In this document: positions 50,235 through 59,679 of the stretch, in pieces
Layout of the letters: each line of letters opens with the position of its first letter
How positions within the stretch are numbered: the stretch's first letter is position 1
Assembly (NCBI RefSeq): GCF_052045245.1
Contig: NZ_JBQEON010000038.1
Coordinates: forward strand, 3,184 to 67,183
DNA length: 64,000 bases
Reading direction: 5' to 3'
From: Burkholderia sp052045245
Lineage (GTDB): Bacteria; Pseudomonadota; Gammaproteobacteria; Burkholderiales; Burkholderiaceae
Notes under the pieces: model-generated
What the model saw: the letters and a program-made list of their open reading frames with translations, nothing else
Told to the model about the DNA's origin: nothing
Database searches by the model: none
Made by a program: the position numbers and the translations under genes

Positions 50235-52127
50235 TTATTTCCGGCGCTGGGCCTGCGCGGCGAGCCGCACGGCCGCGTTGGTCGCGCCATAGCCGTCGTA
50301 GCCGCCGCGCCGCTCGACGATCTCGAGCGAGAAGCGGTTGTCGACCAGTTCTGTATACGCATGCAGGAATTCGCCGCCGTTTTCGTCGCGGTCGTACAGC
50401 AGATGGTGGGCGCTCAGCGTATCGATCAGCTCGTCCGACAGTGCGTAGCGTGCGGCGAGATCGTCGTAATAGTTCGGCGGGATGCGCAGGAACGGCACGC
50501 CGTCGGCCGCGAACGCGGCGACCGTCTTCACGATGTCGTCGGTCCGGAACGCGACGTGGTTCAGCCCGGTGCCGTGATAGCGGTCGAGCGATTCGGCGAC
50601 GGCCGTATGGCGGTCGACCGACGCGTTCAGCGCGATCCGCACCGAGCCGTCCGCGCTGCGCACCGCGCGGCTGCGCATCAGCCCGTACGGATCGGGCACG
50701 AGCCAGCTGCGCTCGGCCTCGAAGCCGAATGCGGTCTTGAAGAACAGGATCCACGTATCGAGTGCGTCGGCCGGCAGTGCGAGGCAGACGTGGTCGATGC
50801 CCGTCAACGGGCCGACCTCGCTCGGACCGTCGATGTCGGTCAGCACGAAATCCGATTCGTACAGCGTCGGTGCGTTCGGCGCCTCGTCGACGAAGTATTC
50901 GAGGCTGCCGTCCGGCGCCTGCACGCTCGGCAGCACGCGCTCGTTCGGGCCGACGCGCCCGGAAAACGGCGCGTAGCCGAAGCCGGCCGCGCGCTCGAAT
51001 GCCACTTTCGCATCGTCGACGCGGAACGCCGACGCACACAGCGACAACCCGTGCTGCTGGAAGAATGCATCGGCGAACGAGTCGCGCTCGGCGTTCAGCA
51101 CGATCGACGCGGCGCCGTGCTGGAACAGCGTCACGTCCTTCGACCGGTGGTGGCCGGCAAGCCGGAACCGCATCCGGCCGAGCCATGCGCCGACGGTGGC
51201 CGCCGCCTGCGCGTCGACCGCGAATTCGATGAACTGGAACCCGACGTGCGCGGGCGGCGCCGGCGGCGCGAACAGTGGCTGGCTGGCCGCCGGCGCGCGG
51301 CCGTCCTGCGCGAGCCGCGCCCGTGTCAGGTCTTCCAGGTAGAGCAGCGAGCGGTGGCCGTCGGCGGCCGTGATCGCGGTCGGCGCGGCGCGAAAGCCGT
51401 CGTTGAAGATCTCGAGCGACAGCGGCCCCGTGTAACCGGACTCGATCACGCGGGCGGTGAAGCGCGCGAGGTCGAAGTCGCCCTGGCCGGGGAACGAGCG
51501 GTAGTGGCGGCTCCATTCGAGCACGTCCATCGCGAGCTTCGGCGCATCGGCGATCTGCACGAACGCGATCCGGTCGCCGGGGATGTCGGCGATCGCGTCC
51601 GGCGAATCGTCGAGCGACAACGTATGGAAGCTGTCGAGCGCGAGGCCGAGGTGCGGGCTGTTCACCGCCTTCACGAGCTGCCACGCATGGCCGTACCGTT
51701 TCACGACGCGGCCCCACGCGAGCGCCTCGTACGCGGCGACCACGCCGGCCTGCCGCGCGGCCTCGGCGAGCGCGCCGAGCTGGTCGACCAGCAGCGCGTC
51801 GTCCGCGATCGTGTCGGGCGACACGTTGCTGCACACGAGGATGCGGTCGGTGCCGAGGGCGTGCATCACGTCGAACTTGCGGCGGATGCGGTCGAGGTTG
51901 CGCGCGAGCTGGGCCGGGCTCACGCCCTCGAAGTCGCGAAACGGCTGGAACAGCACGATGTCGAGGCCGAGATCGGCGGCCATGCGCCGCACGTCGGCGG
52001 GCGATCCGTCGAAGTAGACGAGGTCGTTCTCGAAGATTTCGACACCGTCGAAGCCGGCGGCCTGGACGGCGGCGAGCTTCTCGGCGAGCGTGCCGGACAG
52101 TGACACCGTGGCGATCGAGCGCTGCAT
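50235..52127 (-). CDS. quiC: 3-dehydroshikimate dehydratase, fused TIM barrel and HPPD-like domain (QuiC type)
   Basis: A 630-residue two-domain protein. Residues about 1-280 are a sugar phosphate isomerase-like TIM barrel (SIATVSLSGTLAEKLAAVQA, GFDGVEIFENDLVYFDGSPA), the catalytic half of bacterial 3-dehydroshikimate dehydratases that make protocatechuate. Residues about 300-620 resemble 4-hydroxyphenylpyruvate dioxygenase, with glyoxalase-type repeats (GIDHVCLALPADALDTW; GTGLNHVAFRTDDIVKTVAA). The fused form is known as QuiC1-type; its HPPD part has no settled role. It is divergent from aroQ and shikimate dehydrogenase genes, which supports quinate/shikimate breakdown. Confidence 0.87.
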   Translation of the reverse strand: MQRSIATVSLSGTLAEKLAAVQAAGFDGVEIFENDLVYFDGSPADVRRMAADLGLDIVLFQPFRDFEGVSPAQLARNLDRIRRKFDVMHALGTDRILVCSNVSPDTIADDALLVDQLGALAEAARQAGVVAAYEALAWGRVVKRYGHAWQLVKAVNSPHLGLALDSFHTLSLDDSPDAIADIPGDRIAFVQIADAPKLAMDVLEWSRHYRSFPGQGDFDLARFTARVIESGYTGPLSLEIFNDGFRAAPTAITAADGHRSLLYLEDLTRARLAQDGRAPAASQPLFAPPAPPAHVGFQFIEFAVDAQAAATVGAWLGRMRFRLAGHHRSKDVTLFQHGAASIVLNAERDSFADAFFQQHGLSLCASAFRVDDAKVAFERAAGFGYAPFSGRVGPNERVLPSVQAPDGSLEYFVDEAPNAPTLYESDFVLTDIDGPSEVGPLTGIDHVCLALPADALDTWILFFKTAFGFEAERSWLVPDPYGLMRSRAVRSADGSVRIALNASVDRHTAVAESLDRYHGTGLNHVAFRTDDIVKTVAAFAADGVPFLRIPPNYYDDLAARYALSDELIDTLSAHHLLYDRDENGGEFLHAYTELVDNRFSLEIVERRGGYDGYGATNAAVRLAAQAQRRK

Positions 52128-52243
52128 GGGCGAATCCTGCGATGAGCGGGGTGTGGCGTCGGCCGATCGGACCCGAATGAACCAGTCGTTGAATTCACGA
52201 CGAACGCCATATCCCGAATTTACTAGGGAAGTGAGGCGAATTA

Positions 52244-52270
52244 TACAAACTAACTAGATGGTACAAATTA
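52244..52270. promoter_or_regulatory. Direct repeat in the quiC-aroQ intergenic region
   Basis: TACAAACTA (52244-52252) and TACAAATTA (52262-52270) are spaced 18 bp start to start in an AT-rich patch of a GC-rich region between divergent catabolic genes. Likely promoter/operator; the regulator is not in the window. Confidence 0.4.
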
Positions 52271-52383
52271 GCGAAAACCCGGAAAGACAGCGCGCGCATG
52301 CCGGCGCACACTAGCGCCACATCCTGATGTCACGAGGCGGATGTCGCTAACGTTCCGCCCCCGTTTTTGGAGCAGAAATCATC

Positions 52384-52839
52384 ATGAGCAAGCACAAGGT
52401 ACTGGTGCTGAACGGCCCGAACCTGAACCTGCTGGGGACCCGCGAGCCCCACATTTATGGCGCGGAGACCCTCGCCGACCTCGAGCAGCGCTGCCGCACG
52501 GCGGCCGAGGGGCTCGGGCTGGAGATCGACTTCCGTCAGTCGAACGCCGAACACCAGCTGATCGACTGGCTGCACGCCGCGCGTCACGACACGCACGGCA
52601 TTGTGATCAACCCGGCTGCCTACACGCACACGTCGGTCGCGCTGGCCGACGCGCTGTCCGCGATCGCGAAGCCCGTGATCGAGGTGCATATCTCCAACGT
52701 GCATCGCCGCGAGGCCTTCCGTCACCACTCGTATGTGTCGGCCGTGGCCGAAGCCGTGATCTGCGGTTGCGGCACCGAAGGCTACGTCTTCGCGCTGCAG
52801 CGCCTGGCGACGCTGTTCGCGCAGGGAGCTGCACGATGA
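52384..52839 (+). CDS. aroQ: 3-dehydroquinate dehydratase, type II
   Basis: A 151-residue type II dehydroquinase that interconverts 3-dehydroquinate and 3-dehydroshikimate. The family start VLVLNGPNLNLLGTREPHIY contains the catalytic Tyr, followed by IDFRQSNAEHQLIDWLH, VINPAAYTHTSVALADAL and the catalytic His in VIEVHISNVHRREAFRHHS. Being next to quiC and a shikimate dehydrogenase, it probably serves quinate breakdown, not only aromatic biosynthesis. Its TGA overlaps the next ATG. Confidence 0.95.
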   Translation: MSKHKVLVLNGPNLNLLGTREPHIYGAETLADLEQRCRTAAEGLGLEIDFRQSNAEHQLIDWLHAARHDTHGIVINPAAYTHTSVALADALSAIAKPVIEVHISNVHRREAFRHHSYVSAVAEAVICGCGTEGYVFALQRLATLFAQGAAR

Positions 52840-53690
52840 GCCGCCCGTCGTTTCTGATCGGCCTGATCGGCCAGGGCATCGGCGGTTCGCTGTCGCCCGC
52901 GATGCACGAGGAAGAAGGATTCCGCCAAGGATTCGGCTACGTGTACCGCCGCATCGATCTCGACGCGCTCGGCCTGACCGTCGACGCGCTGCCGCAACTG
53001 CTCGAGGCCGCGCAGCGGATGGGCTACAACGGCCTGAACATCACGCATCCGTGCAAGCAGCGCGTGATCGAGCACCTCGACGCGCTGTCGGACGACGCAC
53101 GCGCACTTGGCGCGGTGAACACCGTGCTGTTCAAGGATGGCAAGCGGATCGGCCACAACACCGACTGGTCGGGGTTCGCGAAGTCGTTCCGCCGTGGCTT
53201 GCCCGGCGCATCGCTCGAGCGCGTCGTGCAGCTCGGTGCGGGCGGCGCGGGTGCGGCCGTCGCGCATGCGGCGCTGCAAATGGGCGCTGCGGAACTGGCG
53301 ATTTTCGACGTCGACGGCGCTCGGGCCGCCGCGCTCGCGGGCGAGCTGCAGCAGCGCTTCCCGGCCGCGCGGGTCACGGCCGGCGACGAGCTCGCGGCCG
53401 CGATGAAGGCCGCGACCGGCCTGATCCATGCGACGCCGACCGGCATGACCAAGCATCCGGGCCTGCCGCTGCCGGCCGAACTGCTCCACGCGGGGATGTG
53501 GGTTGCCGACATCGTCTATTTCCCGCTCGAAACCGAACTGATCCGCGCGGCACGCGCGGCCGGCTGCGCGACGCTGCCGGGCGGCGGGATGGCCGTGTAC
53601 CAGGCCGTCGACGCGTTCGAGATATTCACCGGCCGCACGCCGGACGACGAGCGGATGTTCGAACACTTTCAGTCGCTCGTCGCGCGCTGA
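52836..53690 (+). CDS. Shikimate/quinate dehydrogenase family protein
   Basis: A 284-residue AroE-family protein that oxidises or reduces shikimate or quinate with NAD(P). The substrate site has SLSPAMHEEEG and the catalytic Lys in GLNITHPCKQRVIEHLD, with the Asp in IGHNTDWSGFAKSF; the nucleotide loop is LGAGGAGAAVAHAAL, followed by ATPTGM. The ATG at 52836 overlaps the aroQ stop (ATGA). Catabolic context favours quinate or shikimate oxidation. No biosynthetic aro genes other than aroQ are nearby. Confidence 0.9.
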   Translation: MSRPSFLIGLIGQGIGGSLSPAMHEEEGFRQGFGYVYRRIDLDALGLTVDALPQLLEAAQRMGYNGLNITHPCKQRVIEHLDALSDDARALGAVNTVLFKDGKRIGHNTDWSGFAKSFRRGLPGASLERVVQLGAGGAGAAVAHAALQMGAAELAIFDVDGARAAALAGELQQRFPAARVTAGDELAAAMKAATGLIHATPTGMTKHPGLPLPAELLHAGMWVADIVYFPLETELIRAARAAGCATLPGGGMAVYQAVDAFEIFTGRTPDDERMFEHFQSLVAR

Positions 53691-53732
53691 CCCTTCGACT
53701 TACCAGCTGGAAAAAGAGACCAGGAGACGACC

Positions 53733-55085
53733 ATGCAGCACACCACCCACACGAACGCCGCGCCCGCGGCGGCAGCCGGCACGGTCCGGCGGACCTCGGC
53801 GCGCTACAAGATTCTCGCGCTGCTCGCGATCGGCACGATGATCAACTATCTCGACCGTACCGTGCTGGGGGTGGCCGCGCCACAGCTCACCAAGGAGCTC
53901 GGCATCAACGCGGCGGTGATGGGCATCATGTTCTCCGCGTTCTCTTGGACGTACGTCGCCGCGCAGGTGCCCGGCGGCCTGGTCCTCGATCGCCTCGGCA
54001 GCAAGGTCACCTACTACTGGTCGATGACGCTGTGGTCGCTGTGCACGTTCCTGCAGGGCTTCGTGCCCGGCATCGGGACGCTGCTCGCGTGCCGGCTCGG
54101 CCTTGGCGTCGCGGAGGCGCCGTGCTTTCCGACCAACAGCCGCGTCGTCGCGACCTGGTTTCCGCAGAGCGAGCGCGCGATGGCAACCGGCACCTACACG
54201 GTCGGCGAGTACATCGGCCTCGCGTTCTTCAGCCCCGTGCTGTTCGCGCTGATGGGCGCGTTCGGCTGGCGCTCGCTGTTCTGGGTGGTCGGCGCGATCG
54301 GCATCGTGTTCGGCCTGGTCTGGTGGAAGTTCTATCACGAGCCGCGCAACCATCCGGCCGCGAACGCCGAGGAACTCGCGTACATCGAAGCGGGCGGCGG
54401 TCTCGTGCACGGTGCGCGCAAGAGCGGTGACAAGGCGGACAAGTCCGGCAAGGGCGAACAGAAGGCGTTCAGCTGGTCGATGGCCGGCCGGCTGCTGAAG
54501 AAGCGCCAGCTCGCGGGCATCTGCCTCGGCCAGTTCGCCGGCAACTCGACGCTCGTGTTCTTCCTGACCTGGTTCCCGACCTATCTCGCGACCGAGCGCC
54601 ACATGGGCTGGCTGAAGATCGGCTTCTTCGCGGTGATGCCGTTCATCGCCGCGTCGGTCGGCGTGATGTTCGGCGGGATCTTCTCCGACTGGCTGCTGCG
54701 TCGCGGCAAGTCGGCGAACCTCGCGCGCAAGCTGCCGATCATCGCCGGCCTGCTGCTCGCGTCGACGATCATTCTCGCGAACTACGTGCAGAGCAACGAG
54801 GCCGTGATCGCGATCATGTCGGTGGCGTTCTTCGCGCAGGGGATGGCCGCGCTCGGCTGGACGCTCGTGTCCGACATCGCGCCGGACGGCCTGCTCGGTG
54901 TGACGGGCGGCATCTTCAACTTCGCGGCGAACCTCGCGGGGATCGTTACCCCGCTCGTCGTCGGCTTCATCGTCGCCTCGACCGGGTCGTTCGTCGGCGC
55001 GCTCGTGTTCATCGGCGTGATCGCGCTGATCGGCGCGCTGTCGTACATCTTCGTGGTCGGCGACATCAAGCGGATCGAACTGTAA
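53733..55085 (+). CDS. MFS transporter, probable shikimate/quinate uptake
   Basis: A 450-residue major facilitator of the anion:cation symporter group with twelve membrane segments. Group signatures are MINYLDRTVLGVAAPQL in helix 1, VPGGLVLDRLGSKVTYYWSM after helix 2 and LGVAEAPCFPTNSRVVATWF. It follows the dehydrogenase by 42 bases, with AGGAGACGACC before the ATG, so it is in the aroQ operon and likely imports quinate or shikimate. Substrate is inferred from context. It resembles the sugar-acid transporter at 33946. Confidence 0.87.
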   Translation: MQHTTHTNAAPAAAAGTVRRTSARYKILALLAIGTMINYLDRTVLGVAAPQLTKELGINAAVMGIMFSAFSWTYVAAQVPGGLVLDRLGSKVTYYWSMTLWSLCTFLQGFVPGIGTLLACRLGLGVAEAPCFPTNSRVVATWFPQSERAMATGTYTVGEYIGLAFFSPVLFALMGAFGWRSLFWVVGAIGIVFGLVWWKFYHEPRNHPAANAEELAYIEAGGGLVHGARKSGDKADKSGKGEQKAFSWSMAGRLLKKRQLAGICLGQFAGNSTLVFFLTWFPTYLATERHMGWLKIGFFAVMPFIAASVGVMFGGIFSDWLLRRGKSANLARKLPIIAGLLLASTIILANYVQSNEAVIAIMSVAFFAQGMAALGWTLVSDIAPDGLLGVTGGIFNFAANLAGIVTPLVVGFIVASTGSFVGALVFIGVIALIGALSYIFVVGDIKRIEL

Positions 55086-55115
55086 GCAACGGCTCCACGC
55101 ACTCTCGGTGCGTTC

Positions 55116-55147
55116 GCCCGGCGGCCTGCAGGCCGCCGGGCCTTTTT
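55116..55147 (+). terminator. Terminator after the aroQ operon
   Basis: A perfect 11-bp GC stem, GCCCGGCGGCC with GGCCGCCGGGC, around TGCA is followed by a T run. It lies 30 bases after the transporter stop and before the convergent phnW. Confidence 0.9.
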
Positions 55148-55187
55148 GTTTCCGCGCCCGCTTGCGGGGCGGTTCAAGCAGCCGCGC

Positions 55188-56297
55188 TCACGCGCGCTGC
55201 ACGGCAATCCCGAGCGATTCGACCGCCTGCGCGATCGCCGCGACCGCGCGCCGGATGTCGCCGGCATCGATCGCGCCGATGCAGCCGACGCGGAACGTCT
55301 CGAGTTGCGTCAGCTTGCCCGGATACAGGATGAAGCCCGCATCGCGCACCGCGTCGTAGAAGCGGCGGAAATCGTAGGCCGGATGGTCGGGTGCATGGAA
55401 CGTGACGATCACGGGCGCCTGCACGCGCGCGTCGAGGAACGGCACGAAGCCGAGCGCGCGCATCGATTCGACCAGCGTCCGGCAGTTTTCCCCATAGCGC
55501 GCCCCACGCGCGGGCTGGCCGCCTTCCGCCAGGTACTGGTCGAGCGCGGCTCGCAGCGCGGCGATGACGTGGGTCGGCGGCGTGAAGCGCCACTGGCCCG
55601 TCTTGCGCAGGTACGCGTACTGATCGTGCAGGTCGAGCGCGAGCGACGGCGAATTGCCTTCGCACGCGTCGAGCGCATCGCGCCGCACGATCGCGAACCC
55701 CATCCCCGGCACGCCTTCCAGGCATTTGCCGCTCGCCGAGATCAGCGCGTCGATCCCGCTGTCCGCCAGCGCGATCGGCAGCGCGCCGAACGAACTCATC
55801 GCGTCGACGATCAGCCGCTTGCCGTGCCGCCGGCACGCGGCCGCGATCGCGTCGAGCGGATTCAGGATGCCGGCGCTGGTTTCCAGATGGACCAGCGCGA
55901 CGTGCGTGATGCGCGGCTCGCGCGCGAACGCGGCTTCGACCGCCGCCGGGTCGACCGCTGCGTCCTCGCCGAACGGCAGCGCGATCGCCTCGATGCCGAG
56001 CCGGCCGAGGATCTTCAGGATGCGCGCGCAATACGCGCCGTTGTCGGGCACCAGCACGACGCCGTCGCGTGGCACCAGCGTGCCGAGCGCGGCCTCGACC
56101 GAAAACGTGCCGCTGCCCTGCATCGGCACGCACACGTACGCGTCGCCGCCGCGCGCGATCGCGACGAGATCCGCGCAGACGCTCGCCGTCAATCGGTTGA
56201 AAGCCGTGTCCCACGAGCCCCAGTCGTGTTGCATTGCATGGCGTGTTGTGGCGGACGTCGTGAGCGGGCCGGGCGTCAGCAGAATCGGATCGGACAT
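55188..56297 (-). CDS. phnW: 2-aminoethylphosphonate-pyruvate aminotransferase
   Basis: A 369-residue class V PLP aminotransferase that converts 2-aminoethylphosphonate and pyruvate to phosphonoacetaldehyde and alanine. Signatures are the start LLTPGPLTTSATTRHAMQHD, VPMQGSGTFSVEAAL (cofactor loop), VDAMSSFGALPI with the PLP-ring Asp and the Lys in ISASGKCLEGVPGMGF near residue 188. The ATG at 56297 has GGAGAA upstream; longer frames lack support. It is divergent from the phn transport and degradation operon, whose phnA and phnY genes complete the pathway. Confidence 0.93.
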   Translation of the reverse strand: MSDPILLTPGPLTTSATTRHAMQHDWGSWDTAFNRLTASVCADLVAIARGGDAYVCVPMQGSGTFSVEAALGTLVPRDGVVLVPDNGAYCARILKILGRLGIEAIALPFGEDAAVDPAAVEAAFAREPRITHVALVHLETSAGILNPLDAIAAACRRHGKRLIVDAMSSFGALPIALADSGIDALISASGKCLEGVPGMGFAIVRRDALDACEGNSPSLALDLHDQYAYLRKTGQWRFTPPTHVIAALRAALDQYLAEGGQPARGARYGENCRTLVESMRALGFVPFLDARVQAPVIVTFHAPDHPAYDFRRFYDAVRDAGFILYPGKLTQLETFRVGCIGAIDAGDIRRAVAAIAQAVESLGIAVQRA

Positions 56298-56343
56298 GGT
56301 TTTCTCCAGCAAAGGTCGGACGAAACGCCGGGGCAGCATTTCT

Positions 56344-56378
56344 GAATGACTTGCATGATATTGGCAAAATGTGTCATT
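56344..56378. promoter_or_regulatory. Inverted repeat between phnW and phnS
   Basis: AATGAC (56344-56349) and GTCATT (56373-56378) flank an AT-rich 23-base centre in the divergent control region, close to phnW. This is a candidate operator for the phosphonate genes; no regulator gene is in the window. Confidence 0.4.
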
Positions 56379-56551
56379 TTTTGGAAATTGTGGCACGCGT
56401 CACGGGGTTGTCATCGAACGCTGTGATCCTTCGGTTGCCGCGCGAAACCACCTGCAGCGCGGCAGCGATGCAGGCCGGTTGTCGGTCTGTTCGACTGAAA
56501 CGAGCCGGATCGTGCCCCGGCCGCTTGGTGTTCCGTCTACGGAGAAGTGAG

Positions 56552-57643
56552 ATGACATTGCAGAATTCCTCGCGCGCCGCTGCCGGCGCGTTCCGCAAGA
56601 TTGCGCTGGCCGCGTGCGCTGCCGGTCTGCTGCAAGGCGCGGCGATGCCCGCGCATGCGGCGAACGCGGTCGTGCTGTACACGGCGGACGGTCTCGAGAA
56701 CCTCTATCGCGATGTGCTGCCGGCGTTTGAGAAGAAGGAAGGCGTCAAGGTCAACATCGTGACGGCGGGCAGCGGCGAGGTCGTCAACCGCGCGAACATC
56801 GAGAAGAATTCGCCGAAGGCGGACGTGATCGTCACGCTGCCGCCGTTCATCCAGCAAGCCGGCCAGATGGGCCTGCTGCAGGCGTACCAGAGCGTCAACT
56901 ACAAGAACGTGCCGGCGATCGCGAAGGCGGAAGACGGCACGTGGGCGACCTTCGTGAACAACTACTTCTCGTTCGCGATCAACCCGGACGTCGTGAAGAA
57001 CCAGCCGAAGACGTTCGCCGACCTGCTGTCGCCGAGCTATGCCGGCAAGGTCGCGTACTCGAACCCGGCGACCGCCGGCGACGGGATGGCCGTGCTGATC
57101 CTCACGACGACGCTGATGGGCGAGGACAAGGCGTTCGACTACCTCGCGAAGCTGTCGCAGAGCGTGAAGTTCCACACGAAGGGCACCGGCTATCTGAACG
57201 TGCTGCTGTCGCGTAACGAGATCAGCGTCGCGAACGGCGACCTGCAGATGGACCTCGACGACGCCGAGCACGGCGCGCTGTCCGTCAAGCCGATCTTCCT
57301 GGCCGCGAAGGCCGGCGACCAGCCGACCACGTTCCAGCTGCCGTACGGCATCGGCCTGATCAAGCGCGGCCCGAACCAGGACGCCGGCAAGAAGCTGATC
57401 GACTACCTGATGTCGACGGAAGTGCAGTCGAAGGTGCCGGACATGTACGGCATCCCGGGCCGTACCGACGTGCCGCTGGCCGGCAAGAACGGCGAAGCCG
57501 TCAAGAAGGCGATCGCGGGCGTGAAGCTGATCCCGGTCGACTGGAACCAGGTGATGGCGAAGAAGCCGGAGTGGATCGAGCGCTGGAAGAAGGACGTGAT
57601 CGGCAGCTCGGGCAAGCAGCTCGACGTCGTCAAGCCGAAGTGA
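56552..57643 (+). CDS. phnS: 2-aminoethylphosphonate ABC transporter substrate-binding protein
   Basis: A 363-residue periplasmic binding protein of the iron/thiamine/AEP-binding type. A signal peptide is cleaved after AMPAHA, and the mature protein starts NAVVLYTADGLENLYRDVLP. The GKVAYSNPATAGDGMAVLIL and PYGIGLIKRGPNQDAGKKLI segments match PhnS proteins. It leads the operon phnSTUV-phnA-phnY and captures 2-aminoethylphosphonate. The ATG has GGAGAAG upstream. Confidence 0.92.
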   Translation: MTLQNSSRAAAGAFRKIALAACAAGLLQGAAMPAHAANAVVLYTADGLENLYRDVLPAFEKKEGVKVNIVTAGSGEVVNRANIEKNSPKADVIVTLPPFIQQAGQMGLLQAYQSVNYKNVPAIAKAEDGTWATFVNNYFSFAINPDVVKNQPKTFADLLSPSYAGKVAYSNPATAGDGMAVLILTTTLMGEDKAFDYLAKLSQSVKFHTKGTGYLNVLLSRNEISVANGDLQMDLDDAEHGALSVKPIFLAAKAGDQPTTFQLPYGIGLIKRGPNQDAGKKLIDYLMSTEVQSKVPDMYGIPGRTDVPLAGKNGEAVKKAIAGVKLIPVDWNQVMAKKPEWIERWKKDVIGSSGKQLDVVKPK

Positions 57644-57677
57644 TCGGCGCACGCCGCCTGGATTAGTGAGCAAGAGG

Positions 57678-58781
57678 ATGAACCCGGTGGACACCACCCT
57701 GACCCATCCCGGCGCATTCGGCGCCGCCGAACCGCAAGCGACGCTGCGGTCCGGCGCGCCGGGCGGCGTGCAGATCGAACACCTGAGCGTGCGCTACGGC
57801 GCACGCACGGTGCTGGAAGATCTGTCGCTGTCCATCGGCGCCGGTGAATTTTTGACCGTGCTCGGCAAGAGCGGCTGCGGCAAGACCACGCTGCTGCGCT
57901 TCATCGCCGGGTTCGTGAAGGCCGAGGGCCTGACCGGCACGCTGACCGTGGCCGGACGTGACCTGACCTATGCGCCGCCGCACAAGCGCAATCTCGGTCT
58001 GTTGTTCCAGAATTACGCGCTGTTCCCGCACCTGTCGGTGTTCGAGAACGTCGCATTCGGGTTGCGCGCCCGCGGGATGGCCTCGTCGGAAGTGACGCGC
58101 CGCGTCGCCGACGCGCTGAAGCTCGTGCAGCTCGGCGATGCCGGCCACCACCTGCCCGCGCAACTGTCGGGCGGGATGCAGCAACGCGTCGCGCTGGCCC
58201 GCGCGCTCGTGATCGAGCCGGACGTGCTGCTGCTCGACGAGCCGCTGTCGGCGCTCGACGCCAACCTGCGTGCGTCGGTGCGCAGCGAACTGAAGGCGCT
58301 GCACGAGCGTCTGCCGAACCTGACCGTCGTCTGCGTGACGCACGATCGCGACGACGCGCTCGTGCTGTCCGATCGCGCGCTGTTGATGCGCGACGGCCGC
58401 ATCGCGCAGCTCGGCACGCCGCAGCAGCTGTACGACGCGCCGCAGGACGGCTACGTCGCGCGCTATCTCGGCCCGGCCAACCTGCTGCCGCCGCACGTGA
58501 TCTTCCCGCTCGGCGATCCGCGTCACGACGTGCGCGGCAGGATCGCGTGCGTGCGCCCCGAGCGCCTGACCGTGATGCCGCCCGCGGCGGGCGGCCTGCA
58601 CGGCACGGTGTCGTCCGTCGAATGGCAGGGCGCGGATCTGTCGATCGCGGTCGTGATCGACGCGGCGCCCGACGAACCCGTGCGCGTGACGATGCAACGC
58701 GGCCGCGGCGCGGCTCCCGAGCGCGGTGCGCGCGTGTCCCTGCATTGCGAGGCAGACGATGTCGTCCTTATCGAGCCCTGA
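57678..58781 (+). CDS. phnT: 2-aminoethylphosphonate ABC transporter ATP-binding protein
   Basis: A 367-residue ATPase with Walker A LGKSGCGKTTLLRFIAG, signature LSGGMQQRVALARAL, Walker B DVLLLDEPLSALD and a C-terminal TOBE-like domain (SVEWQGADLSIAVVIDAAPD). This matches PhnT. The start is uncertain: ATG at 57678 is used, but GTG at 57687 has a better-placed AGAGG (9 bases) and GTG at 57666 is also in frame. It overlaps phnU by 23 bases. Confidence 0.9.
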   Translation: MNPVDTTLTHPGAFGAAEPQATLRSGAPGGVQIEHLSVRYGARTVLEDLSLSIGAGEFLTVLGKSGCGKTTLLRFIAGFVKAEGLTGTLTVAGRDLTYAPPHKRNLGLLFQNYALFPHLSVFENVAFGLRARGMASSEVTRRVADALKLVQLGDAGHHLPAQLSGGMQQRVALARALVIEPDVLLLDEPLSALDANLRASVRSELKALHERLPNLTVVCVTHDRDDALVLSDRALLMRDGRIAQLGTPQQLYDAPQDGYVARYLGPANLLPPHVIFPLGDPRHDVRGRIACVRPERLTVMPPAAGGLHGTVSSVEWQGADLSIAVVIDAAPDEPVRVTMQRGRGAAPERGARVSLHCEADDVVLIEP

Positions 58782-59679
58782 AGCCGGCCTGTCGCCGCGC
58801 GCGCTCGCGTCGGCCGCCGCGCATGCCGCCGCCGCGCGGCGCCGCAAGCGCATGGGCGACCTGCACCTCGCCGCACTCGCGATCGTCGTGCTGGGCCCGC
58901 TCGTCGTCTATCCGCTCGTGCGGCTCGTGCTGCTGAGCGTGACCGGCGATCACGGGCTGAGCTTCGCCGCATATCGCACGTTCTTCGGCAATCCCGATAC
59001 GCGCAACGTGCTGCTGACGACCGTCGGCGTGCTGTTCGCGAGCGCCGGCACCGCGTCGGTGCTTGGCGTGCTGCTGGCCGCGCTGCTGTTCTTCAGGCCG
59101 TTTCCGGGCGCGTCGCTCGTCACGCGCTTCCTGGAACTGTACGTCGCGTTTCCGTCGTTCCTGGTCGCGTTCACGCTGATCTTCCTGTACGGCTCGCAAG
59201 GCTCGGTCAGCATTGCGCTGCAGCACCTGTTCCAGCTCGAGAATCCGCCGCTCGACTTCCTGTTCGGCATCGGCGGCGTGATTCTCGCGCAGACCGTGTT
59301 CTACACGCCGTTCGTCGTGCGGCCGACGCTCGCGTCGTTCGCGACGCTCGACCTGCGCCTGATCGAAGCGGCACGCAGCCTCGGCGCGTCGGGCTGGATG
59401 CTCGCGCGCCGTGTCGTGCTGCCGATCGCGTGGCCGGGCATCGCCGCCGGCACCGTGCTGTGTTTCCTGCTGACGCTGAACGAGTTCGGGATCCTGCTCG
59501 TGCTCGGCAGCGCGCGGCTCGTGACGCTGCCGGTCGCGATCTACAGCAGCGCGACCGTCGACCTCGACCTGCCGACCGCGTCGGCCGGCGCGGTCGTGAT
59601 GCTCGCGCTGTCGCTGGCGCTCTATGCGGTGTATCGCCGGGTGAACCGGCGTGCGACGGGAGGAAACGATGTCCGCTGA
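58759..59679 (+). CDS. phnU: 2-aminoethylphosphonate ABC transporter permease, first subunit
   Basis: A 306-residue permease with about six membrane segments and an EAA loop LIEAARSLGASGWMLARRVV followed by LPIAWPGIAAGTVL. It pairs with phnV as the two permeases of the PhnSTUV importer. It starts inside the end of phnT and ends 11 bases into phnV. Confidence 0.9.
   Translation: MSSLSSPEAGLSPRALASAAAHAAAARRRKRMGDLHLAALAIVVLGPLVVYPLVRLVLLSVTGDHGLSFAAYRTFFGNPDTRNVLLTTVGVLFASAGTASVLGVLLAALLFFRPFPGASLVTRFLELYVAFPSFLVAFTLIFLYGSQGSVSIALQHLFQLENPPLDFLFGIGGVILAQTVFYTPFVVRPTLASFATLDLRLIEAARSLGASGWMLARRVVLPIAWPGIAAGTVLCFLLTLNEFGILLVLGSARLVTLPVAIYSSATVDLDLPTASAGAVVMLALSLALYAVYRRVNRRATGGNDVR

Noticed and set aside
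56384..56400. TGGCAC near phnW, considered as a sigma-54 promoter
   Set aside because: No TTGC follows at the required 5-base spacing on either strand.
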